Assembly (NCBI GenBank): GCA_024228555.1
Contig: JAAETI010000710.1
Location: forward strand, 1 to 48,886
Reading direction: 5' to 3'
Source of the DNA: a bacterium
GTDB taxonomy: Bacteria > Actinomycetota > Acidimicrobiia > Spongiisociales > UBA5794
Length of the DNA: 48,886 nt
The position numbers and the translations under genes were made by a program. Below, piece after piece: positions 33,245 to 41,637 of this stretch. The first letter of the stretch is position 1, and every line of letters starts with the position of its first letter. The notes beneath the pieces are model-generated. The model ran no database searches. It saw only the letters and a list, made by a program, of their open reading frames with translations, and was not told where the DNA came from.

Positions 33245-33455
33245 TAGAGCCCTCCACGCTTGGCCAGGGGTAGACGAAGGCCCCTCGCCGGCCTATGTCC
33301 ACGGTCCGCTGTTCCGCGCGGGGATGCTGGAGTTCGATGATTACGACGAGACATGGGATCTGAACGAGAAAGGGAGGGACGCCATGGAGGCGCTGGGGTA
33401 CCGCGACGACGGCTGGGGAGGTTGGAGACAGCTGCAGGAGGGCGACGATGAGTAG
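33231..33455 (+). CDS. Hypothetical small protein in a repeat-flanked slot
   Basis: 74 residues from ATG at 33231. Contains HAWPGVDEGPSPAYVHG and an acidic helix ending LQEGDDE. No family is recognised. It is bracketed by the identical 17-bp junctions, suggesting that it may be a single-gene cassette. Confidence 0.6.
   Translation: MTRLDRALHAWPGVDEGPSPAYVHGPLFRAGMLEFDDYDETWDLNEKGRDAMEALGYRDDGWGGWRQLQEGDDE
33435..33451. repeat. 17-bp junction repeat, right copy
   Basis: Second copy of the sequence at 33218-33234, placed at the start of the next small membrane protein. Confidence 0.75.
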
Positions 33456-33579
33456 CAATACCCTGTATCTGGCCTGGATCGCACACACCGCCGTGCTGGG
33501 TTGCTCGCCATCGTTGGACGCATTTCTCACCTGGCTTGTCATAGGCGTGGCGTGGACATGGAACTTTTGGCGACTATGA
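33448..33579 (+). CDS. Small membrane protein (43 residues)
   Basis: ATG at 33448 overlaps the previous gene; TGA overlaps the next ATG. Mostly hydrophobic with five Trp; a likely membrane span covers LTWLVIGVAWTWNFW at the end and a weaker one near LYLAWIAHTAVLGC. It was missed by length-based calling. It may insert in the host membrane; function is unknown. Confidence 0.6.
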   Translation: MSSNTLYLAWIAHTAVLGCSPSLDAFLTWLVIGVAWTWNFWRL

Positions 33580-34070
33580 CTAGCGACGACCACAATCGGC
33601 GGGAGGCGTGGGTCTCCAAGGTCAGTATCGACGTTCTTATGCATGGGGAGCACGAGACTAGGAAGCTTCGAGACTACGAGCGACTGATCGTAGTCGCCGC
33701 CATGGAAGCCGAGGCCCACCACTGGGAAGCCGAGGCCCACCACTGGGAAGCCCTCATCCTGGCGCGGTTCCCAGACGGCTGCCCCTGGTGCGAGACCACC
33801 GAGAACTGGCTAGACGGCATCACGTGCCGAGAATGCGGAAACTGTCCCTTTGACCAAGCGGAAGCGAATGTTCAAGGTGAGCTCAATCTCCTGAAAGTCC
33901 GCTACACCAAGCTAGTGAAAGCGGCGGAGGAGTTGGCCAAATGGATTTTTTCGGAAGACGACCCCATGCCCCCTGGTATGGAGGCCGCCCAGACCCTCGC
34001 CGAAGATATCAACCGAGTCCGCCGCGCCCTCGAGGAGCTGGACAAACCGAAGGAGAACGAAGATGAGTAG
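33576..34070 (+). CDS. Hypothetical early protein with zinc-knuckle and tandem duplication
   Basis: 164 residues from the ATG at 33576 (ATGA overlap). A helix with duplicated EAEAHHW is followed by CPWCETTENWLDGITCRECGNC, a four-to-five-cysteine zinc site. The C-terminal third is a charged helix. A 21-bp perfect tandem repeat (33705-33746) makes the duplicated AEAHHWE residues. No family is recognised. Confidence 0.6.
   Translation: MTSDDHNRREAWVSKVSIDVLMHGEHETRKLRDYERLIVVAAMEAEAHHWEAEAHHWEALILARFPDGCPWCETTENWLDGITCRECGNCPFDQAEANVQGELNLLKVRYTKLVKAAEELAKWIFSEDDPMPPGMEAAQTLAEDINRVRRALEELDKPKENEDE
33705..33746 (+). repeat. 21-bp perfect tandem duplication
   Basis: Two identical 21-base units encode EAEAHHW twice, with a partial third (GAAGCC) after it. 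The exact identity indicates a recent event by slippage, in frame. Confidence 0.85.
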
Positions 34071-34407
34071 CGGCGACAACACACGAGACACCCGTAAGCA
34101 CCCAGTGGTCCTGAACGATGAGATTCGGACCGATGATCCCCAGCCTACGCGCGAAGCAGTTCGCGAATGGTACCATCGTACAATCGAGATTCCGACGGGG
34201 TTAGTTCGGGTGCAATTGTACGGAGCCCGATATCACCAAGACGACCTAGCGGTACTGCTTGGGAATCTGGACAGCCCGAAACCGAAGGAGCCGCGTGAGT
34301 GCCAATGCCGGCACCGCAGGATCACCGCAAACGATGGCGAGCGGGTCACCGACGTATCGACCACGCTGTGCCCAGTGCACGGCAAACTGGAGAATCGCGA
34401 TGAGTGA
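34063..34407 (+). CDS. Hypothetical early protein with Cys/His end
   Basis: 114 residues, overlapping the previous gene by eight bases. The C-terminal part has CQCRHRRITAND and then CPVH, a possible zinc site. The N-terminus contains TREAVREWYHRTIEIPTG. No family is recognised. Confidence 0.6.
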   Translation: MSSGDNTRDTRKHPVVLNDEIRTDDPQPTREAVREWYHRTIEIPTGLVRVQLYGARYHQDDLAVLLGNLDSPKPKEPRECQCRHRRITANDGERVTDVSTTLCPVHGKLENRDE

Positions 34408-34597
34408 CGAAGCATATTTCACCATGATACCCGGCGCGTTCTTATGCATGGAGTGCAAGCGGTACGAGCCGGTGAATGCAAGAGCGGAGAGGATCCAGTG
34501 CGCCTGCGGGCGGACGTACCGCATCCCCTGGGATGACGGCAAGGCAGTGCGCGTCACCGCCGAGCCCACCCTAAGACCGAAGGAACCGAAATGCTGA
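34400..34597 (+). CDS. Small zinc-ribbon protein
   Basis: 65 residues from the ATG at 34400. FLCMECKRYEPV and IQCACGRTYRI form a classic two-knuckle zinc ribbon. Ends with a Thr/Pro/Lys tail. It overlaps both neighbours by a few bases. Confidence 0.65.
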   Translation: MSDEAYFTMIPGAFLCMECKRYEPVNARAERIQCACGRTYRIPWDDGKAVRVTAEPTLRPKEPKC

Positions 34598-34779
34598 TTG
34601 GACGAAGAGTTATCTGGTACGGCAAGAAATACTGGGTATGCGGAGTGTTCTGGGAGTCCACAGGATCGTGGCTCCTGCTCCTAGCTGACGATGGCGGCCT
34701 GACCGACGTGCAGAGCTGGGAATGCAGCGTGTGCGACGTGCCCAAGCTTCCGGACGACCGCCGCGAAAGCCCGATCTGA
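34591..34779 (+). CDS. Small hypothetical early protein
   Basis: 62 residues. A hydrophobic-aromatic N-terminal half (WYGKKYWVCGVFWESTGSWL) with a late CSVC pair. No clear membrane span because of interspersed charged and Gly residues. No family is recognised. Confidence 0.55.
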   Translation: MLIGRRVIWYGKKYWVCGVFWESTGSWLLLLADDGGLTDVQSWECSVCDVPKLPDDRRESPI

Positions 34780-34820
34780 CCGCCAACCAAGCGCGGTTGC
34801 GCGCCCCGCACAATTGTGGT

Positions 34821-35120
34821 GTGATCTGTGCAGTGGGATCCGTGGACCGCAAAATTTACACCCGAGAGGAGATCGACCTCGCTGCGTCAATGGGGCGGCC
34901 ACTCGACGGCAAGCGGGCAAGAGAATTCCGCGACTCCATAGAAGTGGCGATCGAGACCGCTCTGGTGTACGGAAAAGCCACGATCTCGCTCAACCCGCCG
35001 GAGCTCGCCGCTGGGGTCTGTGACTACATCCGCAGCCTTGAGGTCCCAGGACTCCGATCCGGGTTTGTCGGGGGTTGCGTGACCCTCTCATTTCGAGACC
35101 CGAACCCGCCCGACCAATAG
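34821..35120 (+). CDS. Hypothetical protein, last gene of the early operon
   Basis: 99 residues if it starts at GTG 34821; GTG 34833 and 34842 are also in frame and no Shine-Dalgarno sequence decides between them. The open frame extends back to 34722. Contains YTREEIDLAASMGRPLDGK, then IRSLEVPG and VTLSFRDPNPP. No family is recognised. The long non-coding region follows. Confidence 0.45.
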   Translation: MICAVGSVDRKIYTREEIDLAASMGRPLDGKRAREFRDSIEVAIETALVYGKATISLNPPELAAGVCDYIRSLEVPGLRSGFVGGCVTLSFRDPNPPDQ

Positions 35121-35646
35121 GGTGCCGGAAGATCTGGCGGAAGTCTGTGAGGCGAGTTGCGCCTTTCTCGGGATGGGATTGGTCGGGCTGGGACGGGACG
35201 GGGTGTTCACCTCCACCCTGGACGCCATCGGGAGTCCGGCCGGAAAAGCCGGAATTGCCGAGATTGCCGAGAACTCCCCCGCACCAGTAACCCCCCCTTT
35301 CCGGTGCGGAAGTGCAGTGATCTGCAGCGAAGTCCAGCGATGGGCCCGTAAGGCACTCTCCAGGGGTTCCCAGGGGTTCCCAGTACTGCGGGCCATGTGA
35401 GCCGGGCGGGATAGTCGGAATAGTCGGGCGGCAATGCCGACCCCTGGCCGGACGATAACCCCCCTTTCCATCCGTGCGTTTCTGGGGCGTTACTGTGAGA
35501 ACCCACACATTCATCCGCGACACCAGCTGCACAAAAGTAGCTACAAGCCGACGGAAACCCTCCTTTTTGCATTGACACCATCCGCAGCGTAAGCGAAGAA
35601 CGCGCGCTTGCAATCATAGCCGCAGAAAGCGCACCCTATTTCGTGC
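35121..35646. other. Repeat-bearing intergenic region at the early/head border
   Basis: 526 bases without a convincing gene. It contains three short perfect tandem duplications: ATTGCCGAG twice (35254-35271), CAGGGGTTCC twice (35361-35380) and ATAGTCGGA/ATAGTCGGG (35411-35428). TAACCCCCC(C)TTTCC occurs twice (35288-35302 and 35456-35469). There is a hairpin TCCGGC-N7-GCCGGA (35235-35253) and a TTGACA box (35572-35577) with no clear -10. It may hold the origin of replication, a packaging site or the promoter for head genes; these cannot be separated from sequence alone. Confidence 0.55.
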
Positions 35647-36834
35647 ATGCGACGCGACGCTGAGGCCCACATCCAGGACTCAGGAGCCGGGGACACAGCC
35701 AGGCGGTGGGACCGTGGGACGCTCAAAAAGGCCACCACAGACGAGTCTACAGGGTTTCTCCACGTAGACGCCTCCGTGACCCGGGCCCCTGCGGTCTTCC
35801 CGTACCTTCGACCCGACGGGACAATCCGGAGAGAATTGAGGCTCCCAGGGGACGTCTTCTCATCCAGGAATCTCGACTCGATCGGGAAAGCTACGATCAC
35901 GAACGACCACCCGCCGGAACGGGTCACCACCAAGAACGTTCGGCGGTTCTCCGTAGGGGCAGGGGACGGAAACGCCCGGGTTGACAAGGACCACGCGGTG
36001 GTCGGCCTGGTAGTGACCGACGACCCGACTATCTCCGACATGAAGGGCGGCAAACGCGAGGTTTCGCTTGGCTACACCGTCAGGCTCGAGCCCTCGTCTG
36101 GGGTCTTCAACGGCGAGCCCTATGACGTGATCCAGCGCGATCACTTCACCAACCACATTGCCATCGTTACGCAAGGGCGGGCCGGACCGACCGCACGCGC
36201 GCATATGGACAGACTGGATGCGGTCCAGATCGAAAGCACGGATGAACCCATGACGAACCCAACCCCGGCGGCAAACCCCGCCCCCACTGAAACCGCCGGT
36301 TTGAAGGTCGACGGGCTGGAGATCCAGCTCCCCACCTCGCATGCCCGGCACATCGCAAAAGCGTTCGAGCAAATGCAGGGCAAGCTCGACGCGGAAACCG
36401 TCCTACGGAAGAAGGCGGAGAAGGATCTAGCCGAGATCAAAGAAAAAGAGCCTGAGAAGCAAACACTCGACGCCGCAGAGGTTCAGAAGCTCGTTCAGGA
36501 ACGGGCCGAACTGGTCGACACCGCGACCAAGATCGGTGGGTACGACGAGGCCGCAATCAAGGAGATCACCGCACTCACGAACGACGAGATCAGAACCCGT
36601 GCAGTGGCCGATCTCCTCGGCGCTGACAGTGTCAAGGGGAAGTCAGACGACTACATCCAGGCCGCTTTTGAGATCGCTGCGAACGCAGTCCCCAAGAAAG
36701 ACGGGGCCCAAAAACTCGGCGATGCAATCCTTGGATCGGGGCGCGTGACAGTTCAACCCGACGCTCTGAAAGAGCTCAACGACGCATGCTCCGCTGCTGT
36801 GTCTGAGGCTGACAAAGCCTGGGAGGTGAAGTAA
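35647..36834 (+). CDS. Prohead protease-scaffold fusion (DUF2213)
   Basis: 395 residues. Residues 1-190 match the DUF2213 head protease group (GFLHVDASVTRAPAVFPYLR, then PGDVFSSRNLDSIGKATIT with NDHPPE and a VSLGYTV segment). Residues about 200-395 are Pro/Ala-rich then a long charged helical scaffold (AETVLRKKAEKDLAEIKEKE). Protease and scaffold are thus one protein. An in-frame ATG at 36250 lies at the domain boundary and could give a separate scaffold, as in phage lambda, but its Shine-Dalgarno is weak. The start ATG at 35647 has no good Shine-Dalgarno. Confidence 0.8.
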   Translation: MRRDAEAHIQDSGAGDTARRWDRGTLKKATTDESTGFLHVDASVTRAPAVFPYLRPDGTIRRELRLPGDVFSSRNLDSIGKATITNDHPPERVTTKNVRRFSVGAGDGNARVDKDHAVVGLVVTDDPTISDMKGGKREVSLGYTVRLEPSSGVFNGEPYDVIQRDHFTNHIAIVTQGRAGPTARAHMDRLDAVQIESTDEPMTNPTPAANPAPTETAGLKVDGLEIQLPTSHARHIAKAFEQMQGKLDAETVLRKKAEKDLAEIKEKEPEKQTLDAAEVQKLVQERAELVDTATKIGGYDEAAIKEITALTNDEIRTRAVADLLGADSVKGKSDDYIQAAFEIAANAVPKKDGAQKLGDAILGSGRVTVQPDALKELNDACSAAVSEADKAWEVK

Positions 36835-36836
36835 CC

Positions 36837-37343
36837 ATGACGATTCCGCAGACCACCGTAGCTCAGGGTTTGGCGATCGGCCTCGAAGGCCAGCTCGTTG
36901 ACCGCAATCGTGCGTCGATCCTCACCGTGTTCGATGATGCGGACGGCTTTTTCGGCCGCGCCATCGAATGGGACAACGGCACCGTCGACAACAAAGTTAG
37001 GCAGCCCGCATCCAGTGGGACGCTCGCCGGGATCTCGGTCTATACCCACGAATTCGATTCGGTCGACGTGGCAACCGCTGGCGCTGGTATCCCATCCGGT
37101 CAGAACTTCAACATTCTGCGCCGGGGCCTGATCTGGGTCGCAGCCGAAGTCGCGGTCACCGCCACGAATGGTGTCTGGTACCGCTTCCAGAATGCCGGCG
37201 CTGATCCAGAGGGTAACGGCCGATTCCGCGACGACAATGACAGCGCGTCCGGCGACGTCACCCAGATCACGAATGCTAGATGGCACACGAACACAGCCGT
37301 AGCTGGTGATCTCGCACTGCTGGAGATCTGGCTCACCGCCTAA
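36837..37343 (+). CDS. Capsid cement / decoration protein
   Basis: 168 residues, beginning two bases after the protease gene. The central part with VRQPASSGTLAGISVYTHEF and a LRRGLIWVAAEVAVTATNGVWYRF segment fits the structural cement group (DUF2190/Gp24-type) that lies before the major capsid gene. It would stabilise capsomer contacts. The position between scaffold and capsid genes supports this. Confidence 0.75.
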   Translation: MTIPQTTVAQGLAIGLEGQLVDRNRASILTVFDDADGFFGRAIEWDNGTVDNKVRQPASSGTLAGISVYTHEFDSVDVATAGAGIPSGQNFNILRRGLIWVAAEVAVTATNGVWYRFQNAGADPEGNGRFRDDNDSASGDVTQITNARWHTNTAVAGDLALLEIWLTA

Positions 37344-37361
37344 GTTTGGGGACATGAAACG

Positions 37362-38393
37362 ATGAACACTCAAAACGAACACGCCCCCAAAATCACGCCC
37401 GGCTGCAGCGAATACAAGTTCGATGTGGCCGAGTGCTTCCACTACTACAACCTTGGCCACCTAGACGCTGCAACCAACCTTTTTCTGTCACGCGAGCTCC
37501 TGGCGACGATCCCGAAGCTCCTGCAGGTCGTTCACGGGCAGAAAAACGCGCGCCTGCTGTTCCCGATCAACAGGTCGATTCCAGCTGGCGCGCAGTCCTA
37601 CAAGTGGGAACAAGAGGAGGACTTCGGATCGGCCGCATGGGTGACCGGGCATGGGCACTCAATCCCAACGGTGAACAGCGTCACGGAAGAGAAGCTCAGC
37701 CGGATCGAGTCTTTTGCAACTGGCGCGATCTGGACCGTGGACGAGATCCGGACGGCCGCTTTCGCTGGTCGGCCGATCAATCCTCGCTATGCTCGAGCAG
37801 CGCGCCGCATCATGCTCGAGTTTGAAAACGGGGTCGTTTTCAACGGCAACAGTGACCGGAATATTACCGGCGTGTTTTCGGGGACTGCGATTACAAGCAT
37901 CCCGGAAGCAGCCGCGTCGAATGGGTCATGGGCGATCGCCACCCAGGCCAATCGTGACGACATCCTGGAGGACTTGCACCAGATCGGGAACGACATCGTG
38001 AACCAGTCACTCCAGAACTACGGGAACAGCGGGGTGCGCTTGATCATGAGCCTGGCCAAGTATCACGTGATCAGTCAGACGTCGATGTCAATCACGCAGG
38101 ATCACAACGTGACGATCCTGAAGACGTTCCTCGAGCAGAACCCACACGTCTCGGAGGTGATGCCCGTCGATGAACTGCGGGCCGATGGCGATCACGCTGG
38201 GGTCAACTCAAGTGAAGAGATCATGATGGCGTACGAGCCTTCTCCAGATAACATGGAAATGGTCGTTCCACTTGAACTCATGCAGCACGCACCAGAGCGG
38301 GTAAAACTCGCAACTGAGGTCATGTACGAGATGCGCACGGGGGGCATGTCGATCTACAGGCCTTTGACTGCGTCGATCCGGACGGGGATCTAG
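37362..38393 (+). CDS. Major capsid protein (DUF2184)
   Basis: 343 residues. Motifs of the DUF2184/encapsulating HK97-fold family are visible: NLGHLDAATNLFLSRELLAT, ARLLFPINRS, TYKW-like AQSYKWEQEEDFG, RRIMLEFENGVVFNGN and a C-terminal MSIYRPLTASIRTGI. It forms the icosahedral shell after protease processing. The DUF4054 gene follows directly. Confidence 0.9.
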   Translation: MNTQNEHAPKITPGCSEYKFDVAECFHYYNLGHLDAATNLFLSRELLATIPKLLQVVHGQKNARLLFPINRSIPAGAQSYKWEQEEDFGSAAWVTGHGHSIPTVNSVTEEKLSRIESFATGAIWTVDEIRTAAFAGRPINPRYARAARRIMLEFENGVVFNGNSDRNITGVFSGTAITSIPEAAASNGSWAIATQANRDDILEDLHQIGNDIVNQSLQNYGNSGVRLIMSLAKYHVISQTSMSITQDHNVTILKTFLEQNPHVSEVMPVDELRADGDHAGVNSSEEIMMAYEPSPDNMEMVVPLELMQHAPERVKLATEVMYEMRTGGMSIYRPLTASIRTGI

Positions 38394-38396
38394 CCC

Positions 38397-38789
38397 ATGG
38401 CCGTCACCCCAGAGGACGTGAAGGAGGCATCCCTCACGTGTGAGTTCAAGGAAGATCCACCCTATTCGGACGTGGCTATTCAGCTGCGGATCGATAGGGC
38501 GGAGCTGTTCGTGAACGCGGACCTCTGGGGTGACTTGGCCGATCCTGGCGTCACCAATTTGGCCGCCCATTTTCTTGTGATGGATTCGCTGGGCGGCGTG
38601 TCGTCGGGCGGGGCCATTGCGTCAGAGAAGGCGGGGGATGTAGCGGTTGGATATACAAACCCCACGCCATCACGAGACGATCAAAGCTTCACCACGACGT
38701 CCTATGGCAGGACGTTCCTCACACTACGCCAGATGGTCCCCGCAATCGGGACAACGAGCTACCCGACCACAGGCAGGAGCCTCAATTGA
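38397..38789 (+). CDS. Head completion / connector protein (DUF4054)
   Basis: 130 residues with IDRAELFVNADLWGDL, then NLAAHFLVMDSLGG and YGRTFLTLRQMVPAIG, the DUF4054 connector pattern. It binds the portal exit to close the head. Its stop overlaps the next TTG start. Confidence 0.8.
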   Translation: MAVTPEDVKEASLTCEFKEDPPYSDVAIQLRIDRAELFVNADLWGDLADPGVTNLAAHFLVMDSLGGVSSGGAIASEKAGDVAVGYTNPTPSRDDQSFTTTSYGRTFLTLRQMVPAIGTTSYPTTGRSLN

Positions 38790-39259
38790 CGGTGAAGGAC
38801 ATCGACCGTGGATGGGCCAAGATCATGCGGGAGCTCTCGATTTTCCAACGTGCTCATGTGTTCGTGGGCCTGCAGGGAGCGGCGGCCACGGAGACGATCG
38901 ACGGCGCAACGATTGTCGAGATCGGAGCCGCTCACGAATTCGGCACGACGCGCGTGCCCGAACGATCATGGCTCCGATCTACGATGGATGATCAACAGAA
39001 TGCGATCGTGAAGAAGATCGCGGATGAACTCGCCGCCGTAGCAGACGGGAGGCGCACTGCAATTGCGGCCCTGAAACGGCTGGGGCTCTTCGCCGTGGAA
39101 CTCATTCGCAAGAAGATCCGCAGCCGGATCGCGCCACCCTTGAGCTCGGCAACGATAGCCGCCAAAGGCAGCACGGTGCCCCTTATCGACACCGGCCGCA
39201 TGATGCAATCAATCACCTACGTTGTAAAACTCAGCGGGCAGGAGATCGCGGCCGGATGA
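38786..39259 (+). CDS. Neck protein, HK97 gp10-like
   Basis: 157 residues, TTG start in a TTGA overlap. HVFVGLQG, AAHEFGTTRVPERSWL, then APPLSSATIAAKGSTVPLID with a following TGRMMQSITY is the HK97 gp10 / Mu gpG-like neck pattern. It helps join head and tail. The stop overlaps the next ATG. Confidence 0.78.
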   Translation: MTVKDIDRGWAKIMRELSIFQRAHVFVGLQGAAATETIDGATIVEIGAAHEFGTTRVPERSWLRSTMDDQQNAIVKKIADELAAVADGRRTAIAALKRLGLFAVELIRKKIRSRIAPPLSSATIAAKGSTVPLIDTGRMMQSITYVVKLSGQEIAAG

Positions 39260-39828
39260 CGCTTTACGTCCCATCTACGCCGAACATGCTTGGCCGATCT
39301 GCGCTCGAATTCAGCCAGCTGCTCGAACAAGACGCAAGCTACGTCAACCCGGCGTACATCCCCCAGGAGGAGGAGACGCTTCCACAGCGGCAGCACGCGG
39401 GCTTGTGGCTGTACCAGATGGCCGTAAACGAGGAGGTCCAGGCCTTCATGATTGCGGCCACAGACCAGGGGTCGCAGGCATCTGTGGCCACCACGGACGC
39501 AACGCCAACGAACATCGTGCAGATCTCCGTGGCCGATGGCGAATGCGTGGAGATCAACGCATCCATCGACGGGAAGCAGACTGCGGGCGGCGTCTCGCAC
39601 GCGTTCCAGCGTCTCTGGATCAAAGCCGTCCGAGTCGACGCAGGCGCAGGGCTCGAAGTGGTGCAGACCGTCGACGACACAGGCCCGAGCTACGATTCAA
39701 ATGGGCTGTCCACTGTGAGCTACCGGATCGTTCCAAATGCGGGGAACAATTCGCTTGATATCGAGGCCACGGGCGAGGCTGCGACGAACATCACCCACAC
39801 AGTGATCTACACGCTGAGGCGGTTCTAA
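39256..39828 (+). CDS. Hypothetical fibre-base or neck-appendage protein
   Basis: 190 residues, not recognised by family. Beta-rich (VEINASIDGKQ and LDIEATGEAATNITH). Stop and next start overlap (TAATG), and the next gene encodes a long glycine-rich fibre, so the two may form a head or neck fibre. It is placed between neck genes, not near the baseplate. Confidence 0.6.
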   Translation: MTLYVPSTPNMLGRSALEFSQLLEQDASYVNPAYIPQEEETLPQRQHAGLWLYQMAVNEEVQAFMIAATDQGSQASVATTDATPTNIVQISVADGECVEINASIDGKQTAGGVSHAFQRLWIKAVRVDAGAGLEVVQTVDDTGPSYDSNGLSTVSYRIVPNAGNNSLDIEATGEAATNITHTVIYTLRRF

Positions 39829-41612
39829 TGCCACACGGAAAAGTAGGATCGCACGCTTGGTGGGCCTCGGATGGGACGTCCAGGGACGCAATCGGCACAA
39901 ATCACGGGCTGCTGGTAAACGACACGGCCACGCTCTCGGACGGGACGCGGCATATCTGCGCAACGGTTCCAGGTGCGACCACGTCTACATGGGCTGCGCT
40001 CGCATCGTCGGAGTCGCTTGCTGTGACGCTTGCTGCTGGCAACGTGACTGGCGGAAACGACATCGTTATCAGCTCAGGTGACGAGCTGCGCGGTGTAGAC
40101 GCGACCGACGCGACCATAACCGGGCTGACCACTCGCGGCGGGGACTACACAGGAACAGGCTCGGACAACGCGGGCGACATGGTGGTTCAGGGCGGGGATT
40201 CTTCCAGTCCGAGCGGGGGAAGCACTGGCGGACTGCTCGCCATGCGAGGTGGAAGCTCGTCAGGCGGTCTCGCGCGTGGTTTCCAGATCGGGGGAAGCAT
40301 CGGAAACACTACGGAACTGTCCTGGGTTCGTGGTGTTGATGCAAACAGTGGCAATGGAGCGGGTGACATTGAGGTGGCGGGGGGAACTGCTACCGCCGGT
40401 GGAGCCTGTGGCGTTGTCACAATTCATGGTGGTGAGCCCTCTACATCTGACGCAAATAATCGTCCTGGAGGGGCCGTCACTATCCACGGCGGTGATGGTG
40501 GTGGAGGGGGGCTTGCGGGCACTCATTTTGGCGGAACCACTACAGTTCGCGGCGGCCATGGAGAGTTTTTGGGCGGCGGTGGACACCTGGTTCTCGCCGC
40601 TGGCGATGCCGGTAGCGAGTCGAATGTGCCGGGAGGGTACATCGCAGTAACTGGTGGTGCATCCACGGGGAATACAAAAGGCGGTGACATCACATTGACC
40701 CCCGGCGCATCATCCGGGAGCGGGCGAGCAGGTATCACGTTCATTGTTCCGGCTACCAGCGGGAGTGGCCCTGCAGGAACAATGGTCATCGGATCTGCAA
40801 CCGAACCGCCGGTTACTGGAAACGCTCTGAACATCACCGGTGTCGGCGGGCGAATTGGGGGGTACGACGTAGCGACCAACCTCACGCCGAAGCACGTTCG
40901 CTTGGGTGTTGTTCACTACACGAACGCCAGCGGCATGGCTTCAGTGATCTCTGGGGACACTGAAAACGGGGGAAACGTCGTGAAGATCGGCGGTGGTGAT
41001 GGGAGTTGGAACGCAGCAACGTCTATCGAATTCTATACAGCGGCGAACAGTACGACGACGGCCGGAACGGCCGCGGGATCGATCAATAGCAGTCAGGACT
41101 GGACCATTGGGGAAGATGGTGGAGGTGCGGCGCACGTCGTCCATGGCGTTAGCGGCATGTTCCGCTCTGAAAGCACGGACACGGCCAATAAGTCGTTTTC
41201 GTTCGTCACGACGCCGTACAACACATCCGAAGGCAACATTCGATTCCTGTCGACGTCGACCACGAATGGCGCAAATACGATGACCATTGGAGGCGGCTCA
41301 AGCGTGGATGGCATGACCGCAATCCAGTTCTGGACGTCCTCTGCTGTCGACACGAACGCCACGCAGCGCGGAGTCATCACGACCGCTGGTCTGCTGGACT
41401 GGGTTGGCGATGTCCGCGGTCGGACCTTTTTCGCGGACGGTGACGAGGGAACCGGCATCGCAAGTACTGTGGCCATGACCAACGTGGATGACACCGACGT
41501 CGCTGGCTCTGCGCTTGCGATGACCAACAACACTGGTGACGGTCTGGCTCACGCCGGTTTCTTGAAATTCTACATGGGGACAACTGCAATCAAGGTCCCC
41601 TATTTCACATGA
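39828..41612 (+). CDS. Glycine-rich head/neck fibre
   Basis: 594 residues. Residues 1-90 are a base, 90-310 a run of GGD- and GGS-containing strands (for example VVQGGDSSSPSGG, VTIHGGDGGGGG) like a beta-helix stalk, and 310-594 a globular or trimeric end. A cluster of such repeats occurs in fibres of unrelated phages. It is encoded in the neck block, so whisker or head fibre is more likely than a baseplate fibre. This is inference from position and composition. Confidence 0.6.
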   Translation: MPHGKVGSHAWWASDGTSRDAIGTNHGLLVNDTATLSDGTRHICATVPGATTSTWAALASSESLAVTLAAGNVTGGNDIVISSGDELRGVDATDATITGLTTRGGDYTGTGSDNAGDMVVQGGDSSSPSGGSTGGLLAMRGGSSSGGLARGFQIGGSIGNTTELSWVRGVDANSGNGAGDIEVAGGTATAGGACGVVTIHGGEPSTSDANNRPGGAVTIHGGDGGGGGLAGTHFGGTTTVRGGHGEFLGGGGHLVLAAGDAGSESNVPGGYIAVTGGASTGNTKGGDITLTPGASSGSGRAGITFIVPATSGSGPAGTMVIGSATEPPVTGNALNITGVGGRIGGYDVATNLTPKHVRLGVVHYTNASGMASVISGDTENGGNVVKIGGGDGSWNAATSIEFYTAANSTTTAGTAAGSINSSQDWTIGEDGGGAAHVVHGVSGMFRSESTDTANKSFSFVTTPYNTSEGNIRFLSTSTTNGANTMTIGGGSSVDGMTAIQFWTSSAVDTNATQRGVITTAGLLDWVGDVRGRTFFADGDEGTGIASTVAMTNVDDTDVAGSALAMTNNTGDGLAHAGFLKFYMGTTAIKVPYFT

Positions 41613-41637
41613 TGGAACACACGAAGGAGCAACAAAG

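Noticed and set aside
35122-35400. 92-codon plus-strand ORF (GTG start) in the intergenic region
   Set aside because: Runs through short direct repeats, has no motif, no clear ribosome site and low-complexity composition. Kept as part of the non-coding region.
34990-35613. 207-codon minus-strand ORF over the same region
   Set aside because: Overlaps the end of a plus-strand gene, composition follows GC-rich repeats, and no motif is visible.
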